From Candidatus Rifleibacteriota bacterium (GTDB lineage Bacteria > Riflebacteria > Ozemobacteria > Ozemobacterales > Ozemobacteraceae), in the NCBI GenBank assembly GCA_029564115.1, contig JAKQQP010000384.1, forward strand, positions 93,911 to 157,910: a stretch of DNA of 64,000 bases, written 5' to 3'. The notes under the pieces were generated by a model. That model ran no database searches. It was given only the letters and a program-made list of their open reading frames with translations, and was not told the DNA's origin. Shown piece after piece: positions 59,918 to 64,000 of this stretch. Numbering within the stretch: position 1 is the first letter of the stretch; the number at the start of each line of letters is the position of its first letter. Both the position numbers and the translations under genes were made by a program.

Positions 59918-60091
59918 TATTTGCCTCCTTGCACAGTAAAAAGGGCATACTTTACCTCTTCTTAATTATTCATCGACAAAATTAATGAATAGTCTGATTG
60001 TCGTAATTGCTGATTTAAGTGTGTGTAAGGCCGTCAAGTAAAGTCAATTGCGAAAAACGCACTGAATCGCCTGTTTTGCTTTTAAAAGCTT

Positions 60092-61360
60092 TTAATTTTG
60101 TTCTTTATCGCTCTGGGTTTTGGCCCAGGGGTTGCCATCGATGAACTTTAGGAGTATTTCGAGCAACTCATGTTCGTGCTGGCTGTCTTCGTTCCCGGTC
60201 TGATTTTTGACGGCCAGCGCCAGCTTTTGCAGCAGGGAAAAGGTTGTTTTCAGCTCTTCTGCCAGAGTGAATTCCGGCAGCTCTTCAAGGTCTGTGTCGC
60301 GTTCGGGAAATCGCCCGATGAGGTCTTCTACATGGGCTTTTGTTCTGTTGTTGCGTTGGCTTATAGCTTTGAGGCGGTTGTGAAAATCTGTTTTCAGGTT
60401 TTCCAGTTTTGTAGGCAGATCGGCTGCGGCACTGTAATATCTTTCAAGTTTTGTGCGGAAATCACCGAAGCCGTTGAGGGTTCTGGCTATTTGTGAAGAT
60501 ATTCTGATAGCCGGCAGTTTGTCTGCTGAGCTTTTGAGGTAATCGAGGTGTTCTGAAAAAAGTTTGAGCTGGTGGTCATACTGGTTTATCAGCCCCGCAA
60601 GGTTTGTTTTGAACGGCCTGGTCAGAAGCCTGAGTTCCGTGTGATATTTTTTCAGGGCTTCAGCGGGTGAGCCTGAGATGTGGCGTCTTTCAACAGCCTG
60701 AAGCAGTTCTTTCTCGAGGCTTTCGATTTTTTCATAGACCAGGCGCTGTTGCAGAGCTATGCTTTGGCTCAATTCGAGCATGGTTGCTAGTTTTTCGAAT
60801 TGTTGCAGACGCTCTGCAGTGCCCAGATGCAGTTCGCCGGCAGCGGTGTCGATAATAGCACGAATTTCTGAGGTTAAAAGTTCGTTGGCAATGCCGGCAA
60901 ACTCAGGAAAAATAAGCATGGCAGCCATCACTGGGAATGGATGTTTTCTGGTAATTCGGGATAAAAATTCACAGTTGCGTCTGAAAAAACGGTTTTCGCT
61001 GAGGGCTGCGACGATTGCTTCGCTGAGATCCGCTGCTTCCATGGCAGAGAAGTAGAGGTTTTCGAGATTGTTCAGCCGTAGCTTCATTCGGGAAAGAGGT
61101 ATGCCAGCGAAGGGGTCAGCCTTGAATGGATCTGGCTCAGTTTCAATCTGGCCGTCTTTTTGATTGTCTTTCTCATCGGCATCGGCGTCGGCATCGGCAT
61201 CGGCATCGGGTTGTGGGTGTGCCGGGGTGTCGGCATCTATCTGAAAGTCCTCGGCTGCTGTCGCAACAGTTTCCGGGACTTTTTCGTCCGAAGCGACAAC
61301 AGGCATCCCGTGAAGAATGCCCGCTGCAAGCATGAAAATCGTGAGAACCTGTTTTTTCAT
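60092..61360 (-). CDS. Exported helical protein with Asp-Ala repeat
   Basis: 422 residues. A signal peptide covers about 1-23 (LTIFMLAAGILHGMPVVAS). Residues 47-65 consist of Asp-Ala repeats (DADADADADAD) encoded by six copies of a hexamer at 61175-61210. The rest (about 80-405) is almost all alpha helix with coiled-coil character. No family is recognised. It starts 10 bases after the stop of the DxDG-repeat gene upstream, so the two are probably cotranscribed. Confidence 0.75.
   Translation of the reverse strand: MKKQVLTIFMLAAGILHGMPVVASDEKVPETVATAAEDFQIDADTPAHPQPDADADADADADEKDNQKDGQIETEPDPFKADPFAGIPLSRMKLRLNNLENLYFSAMEAADLSEAIVAALSENRFFRRNCEFLSRITRKHPFPVMAAMLIFPEFAGIANELLTSEIRAIIDTAAGELHLGTAERLQQFEKLATMLELSQSIALQQRLVYEKIESLEKELLQAVERRHISGSPAEALKKYHTELRLLTRPFKTNLAGLINQYDHQLKLFSEHLDYLKSSADKLPAIRISSQIARTLNGFGDFRTKLERYYSAAADLPTKLENLKTDFHNRLKAISQRNNRTKAHVEDLIGRFPERDTDLEELPEFTLAEELKTTFSLLQKLALAVKNQTGNEDSQHEHELLEILLKFIDGNPWAKTQSDKEQN
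61175..61210. repeat. Hexanucleotide tandem repeat inside a coding sequence
   Basis: Six ATCGGC-type units (third unit GTCGGC, last ATCGGG). The six-base unit keeps frame, so copy-number change would only alter the length of the Asp-Ala tract. Confidence 0.85.
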
Positions 61361-61370
61361 TTTCGAGATA

Positions 61371-61925
61371 TCACATCGAGTCGCCAGCCCGCCCGCCTCG
61401 ATAGCTTTTTTTAATTTTTCTGGCGCTCGGCATCGCTGGGAACGACATCTGTCCGGACGCCTGAACTGTTGTCATGTTGCCATACCATGTGTATGTGCGT
61501 GTAATCGGGTTGAGCATGGCATAAAGTTCTGCTCGACCGTCGCCATCAGCATCAACATAGATTTTATCAGAAATCCCGTCGGCGTCAAGGTCATATTCCC
61601 ACTGATCGATACGCCCGTCAAAATTACGATCGTATTGATAGTCATTGAATTTGCCGTCAAAGTTTCTGTCGGTAGCCCAGTAGTCGGCACGGCCATCGCC
61701 ATTACGGTCAGCGATAATCAGGTCTACCCTGCCATCGGCGTTGCGATCATACTGCCCGGCAGTCTGCATATAGTTGCCGCTGAAGGCATAGGCCATGTCG
61801 GGGTTCATCGACTCGGCATCGGTCGCCGATTCCCATTCGTTGAGGCTGGCTTTGACCTGTGAAGTCAGTGCTGCCACGATGGCCAGTATCAGGCCGAAGA
61901 TTAAAACAGGTTTTCTGGTGAACAT
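61371..61925 (-). CDS. Exported protein of DxDG-type calcium-binding-like repeats
   Basis: 184 residues from the ATG at 61925, with GGAGG five bases upstream and a signal peptide (about 1-25, FGLILAIVAALTSQVKA). The mature protein is a ladder of Asp-loop repeats: DRNADGRVDL, DRNGDGRADY, DRNFDGKFND, DRNFDGRIDQ, DLDADGISDK, DADGDGRAEL. The DxNxDGxxD pattern matches EF-hand/thrombospondin-3-like or FG-GAP calcium loops. Calcium binding is likely but inferred. The C-terminus is basic. It lies 66 bases downstream of the permease gene on the same strand and 10 bases before the DADA-repeat gene. Confidence 0.82.
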   Translation of the reverse strand: MFTRKPVLIFGLILAIVAALTSQVKASLNEWESATDAESMNPDMAYAFSGNYMQTAGQYDRNADGRVDLIIADRNGDGRADYWATDRNFDGKFNDYQYDRNFDGRIDQWEYDLDADGISDKIYVDADGDGRAELYAMLNPITRTYTWYGNMTTVQASGQMSFPAMPSARKIKKSYRGGRAGDSM

Positions 61926-61991
61926 AGAAACCTCCATGTCAGTTCATGGGGCGAAAGAGTATAAAAAATGCATGGATTGGCAAGCGATATT

Positions 61992-64000
61992 TTATAAAAA
62001 TATGAAAAATATGGCCTGCGCCGCCGCGAAAATGGCGCCAGGCAACGCTGCAATACCGCCCGCACCGGGAATAAAATTGAAGGCTGCCGTAGCCAGCCCC
62101 GCCAGAAGGGCTGACGGAATAAGGGGCGCCGGCGATACAAGCATCAGCAGAGATGTGGTTGTGAGCGCACCCATCGTTTTCGGCATTTTTGGCGGCGAAA
62201 ATGTGCGGTAGAGATGGTGGCTGAATCCACCGCCCAGAGCTGCGGCTGCCAGCGTAAGCAGAAATTTCCAGAGAAATGCATTAATTGCGAAGATTTCAGA
62301 GAGCTGAGCGATCTGGTATACGTCGTCGCGGAACAGAGCCGTGGCCTCGGCTCTGAAATCATGAACTTTCACACTCATGATGAGCAATATGAGTGTGCCT
62401 GCAAAAATGACTGCAGCCTTGCGAGGCTGTCGAACCGGTGCCTGCGGCCTGTCAGTGCCGGCCTGGGAATTGCCGGCTGCAAAGAAAAGTTTGATAAATA
62501 CAATTGGCAGAAAGATCACGGCGGTCAAAAACCAGTTCCACATGCCTGTATTCACGCCAGGGGCAACGGCTTTGAAAAAGTGCGAAACCGTTATTTCGCA
62601 GGCGGCGAAACTGCAGAATAGAAGCAGGGTGTCGAGAATGATATTGTTGCCCGTCCGTCTAGCCTGGTCATCGAGCCTGAAATAAAGATTCGTTTCGGCT
62701 TTGATCCAGACTAGAAGGTTGATAACTGCAAAAACAGTCAGGCTGAATACGCTGGCTGGTGTCAGGTTCTTTGCCGGTATCAGCAGGAGCATCATGCCCA
62801 GCGCTGCAAATTTGCCGGTTAAAGTAGAACGTTGTTGCAGGATTTTGCTGTCAAAATTGGGGAAAATAGCGGAGATGCTGACGGCAGCAGTGACGCAGGC
62901 AATGGTAAACAGCCCGGTAGTGCCGGTTCCCAAAATGACTGTCTGCGGGTCGAACTTCATCTGATAAAGGACCAGAGCAGCGGCAGGCATGAATATCAGT
63001 TCTGCGATGATTCCCCAGAAGGTAAGTTTTTTGAGCAGAAGATTGCGAGGGCTTATTGGCAGAGTTTCGAGCAGAGATATCGCTTTGCCTTCGTAACCTA
63101 TGCAGTTTACCGGCCCAAACATGCAGAAATAGATTACAGAACCGCAGACTGTGTTCAGAACTGTTGCCGGGTCAGAAAAGCTGAAGACCTCTTTCAGAAA
63201 ATAAATTTCCAGAACGATCAGGGTAATCGGCATCAATAGGGCGTTTATCAGTAAATTGAAATCTTTTCGAATCAGCAGTGTTTCTTTGTGGATCATCCCT
63301 CTGAATCTTGCTGTTTCTTCGGGCATTTTTGTTCTGGGGGTTGCGTGTGAGAAGCTGTACCAGTTGAGTTTGATGGCGGCATGGAATAACAGAGAGCCGC
63401 TCAACATGCAGACTGCCCAGAATGCCGAAAAATAAAAAAATTCATCGCAGAATGAAGCAGACAAAAGTGATACTGCCAGCCACTGTGCCGGCACCATGAA
63501 CCTGAAAAGAGTATCGTTGAGAAGATCCAGGTTGTCTATTATCAGTTGCATGATCTGCAAAGGAAAATTACTCAAAACCAGGTATGGAGCTATCGTCAGA
63601 AAAGCGCTGACGTAGCCGAGCAAAGAAAAGAAGTTGTTGATGGTTGTTGGTCTGAAAAATCTGCTGAGGCATATCGTGCATAAATTTATGAGCAACCCGA
63701 TGACAAAGCTCAGTTGCAGATAGAGAAACAGCGCTATTATAAGCCCCTCGAGGTTGAAACCATTGCGGCTGACGATACCCAGAAAGGCACTGAAAAGAAT
63801 TATCAATCCAAGGTAGTCGGTGATAACGCGCTCAAAAAGCTTGACCAGAATGAGGCTTAACGGCGGAACCGGCAAACTGCGCAGATAAGCGAAGTCAGAG
63901 CTCATCTGACCCGAATTCAGGCTGTGGCCGGTAATTAAATCACCGGTAAAAACTATGAACATCGAGTAGAGCAGCAGGGCGCCGAGAAGCCAGTCCAGCA
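61992..64000 (-). CDS. ABC-2-like permease, large membrane protein (5' part beyond window)
   Basis: The frame is open to the right edge, with 669 codons here including the stop; codons upstream of the first internal ATG (63962) are also hydrophobic (LDWLLGALLLYS). It contains about 14-16 helices in two similar halves. Each half has an ABC-2-style element: SSDFAYLRSLPVPPLSLILV in the first and SLLETLPISPRNLLLKKLTF in the second. This resembles the fused or large permeases of ABC-2 exporters. The partner ATPase is not in view and may lie off the window. Confidence 0.8.
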   Translation of the reverse strand, partial: LDWLLGALLLYSMFIVFTGDLITGHSLNSGQMSSDFAYLRSLPVPPLSLILVKLFERVITDYLGLIILFSAFLGIVSRNGFNLEGLIIALFLYLQLSFVIGLLINLCTICLSRFFRPTTINNFFSLLGYVSAFLTIAPYLVLSNFPLQIMQLIIDNLDLLNDTLFRFMVPAQWLAVSLLSASFCDEFFYFSAFWAVCMLSGSLLFHAAIKLNWYSFSHATPRTKMPEETARFRGMIHKETLLIRKDFNLLINALLMPITLIVLEIYFLKEVFSFSDPATVLNTVCGSVIYFCMFGPVNCIGYEGKAISLLETLPISPRNLLLKKLTFWGIIAELIFMPAAALVLYQMKFDPQTVILGTGTTGLFTIACVTAAVSISAIFPNFDSKILQQRSTLTGKFAALGMMLLLIPAKNLTPASVFSLTVFAVINLLVWIKAETNLYFRLDDQARRTGNNIILDTLLLFCSFAACEITVSHFFKAVAPGVNTGMWNWFLTAVIFLPIVFIKLFFAAGNSQAGTDRPQAPVRQPRKAAVIFAGTLILLIMSVKVHDFRAEATALFRDDVYQIAQLSEIFAINAFLWKFLLTLAAAALGGGFSHHLYRTFSPPKMPKTMGALTTTSLLMLVSPAPLIPSALLAGLATAAFNFIPGAGGIAALPGAIFAAAQAIFFIFL

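Noticed and set aside
61160..61414. Plus-strand frame of Ile/Gly repeats
   Set aside because: It is the shadow of the Asp-Ala hexamer repeat in the minus-strand gene.
1..64000. tRNA, rRNA, riboswitch, insertion sequence or prophage
   Set aside because: All longer gaps were read for tRNA arms, rRNA words, transposase frames and terminal inverted repeats; none was convincing. Short or unusual RNAs could still be missed.

Overview
The window is a dense stretch of bacterial chromosome of moderate GC content, with short gaps and many ATGA-type gene overlaps. It has Shine-Dalgarno sites, sigma70-like promoters, a lipobox protein, many Sec signal peptides, a type IV pilus/type II secretion ATPase and anaerobe-type redox genes (polyferredoxin, Mo-hydroxylase, a CD1871A-like CXXC peptide, clostripains). 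Together these suggest a Gram-negative-type anaerobic or facultative bacterium from a poorly sampled lineage. Candidatus Riflebacteria is a guess from gene content, not something shown here. No rRNA, tRNA, CRISPR array, transposase or integrase was seen.

Left part (1-9051, minus strand): one promoter at 9023-9051 can serve a run of closely spaced genes: mtnA, a class II aldolase, ileS, dnaN, a HEAT-repeat/zinc-ribbon protein and a sensor protein cut by the window edge. 9240-9640 is non-coding, with a pyrimidine-rich tract and five tandem 46-bp repeats. An NHL-repeat protein and a zinc-finger membrane protein follow, then remnants of the same repeat words. A membrane-embedded spermidine-synthase-like protein, a lipoprotein, a dicarboxylate/amino acid symporter, a 904-residue exported protein and a TPR/HEAT exported protein fill the space to 21 kb.

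Middle part (21.5-41 kb): a three-subunit xanthine-dehydrogenase-type operon carries Lys/Ala-rich tails and diverges from an M48 protease, with several AAAAC-n-GTTTT palindromes in the shared promoter region. Next is an operon of alkaline phosphatase, a 53-residue CXXC peptide and a polyferredoxin. After two small proteins come a glycosyltransferase that may be translated without a leader and an exported HExxH protein with a helix-hairpin-helix segment. A five-gene overlapping operon encodes an imino/amino acid dehydrogenase complex of the dye-linked proline dehydrogenase/HcnABC type. A CHASE2 adenylate cyclase is coupled to a FecR-like exported protein, followed by an RluB-type pseudouridine synthase.

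Right part (41-64 kb): the most unusual gene is a PilB/GspE secretion ATPase fused to a histidine-kinase-like ATPase domain (41108-44197). It is co-oriented with a TPR protein and diverges from a single-ring Clp-type AAA+ ATPase with an unrecognised N-terminal domain. Then come envelope genes (PBP, LysM, flippase-like protein), a plus-strand operon (HTH/coiled-coil protein, AI-2E family transporter, ABC exporter), two clostripain paralogues with promoters, a GNAT acetyltransferase, exported proteins with Asp-rich repeats, and a large ABC-2-like permease cut by the right edge.
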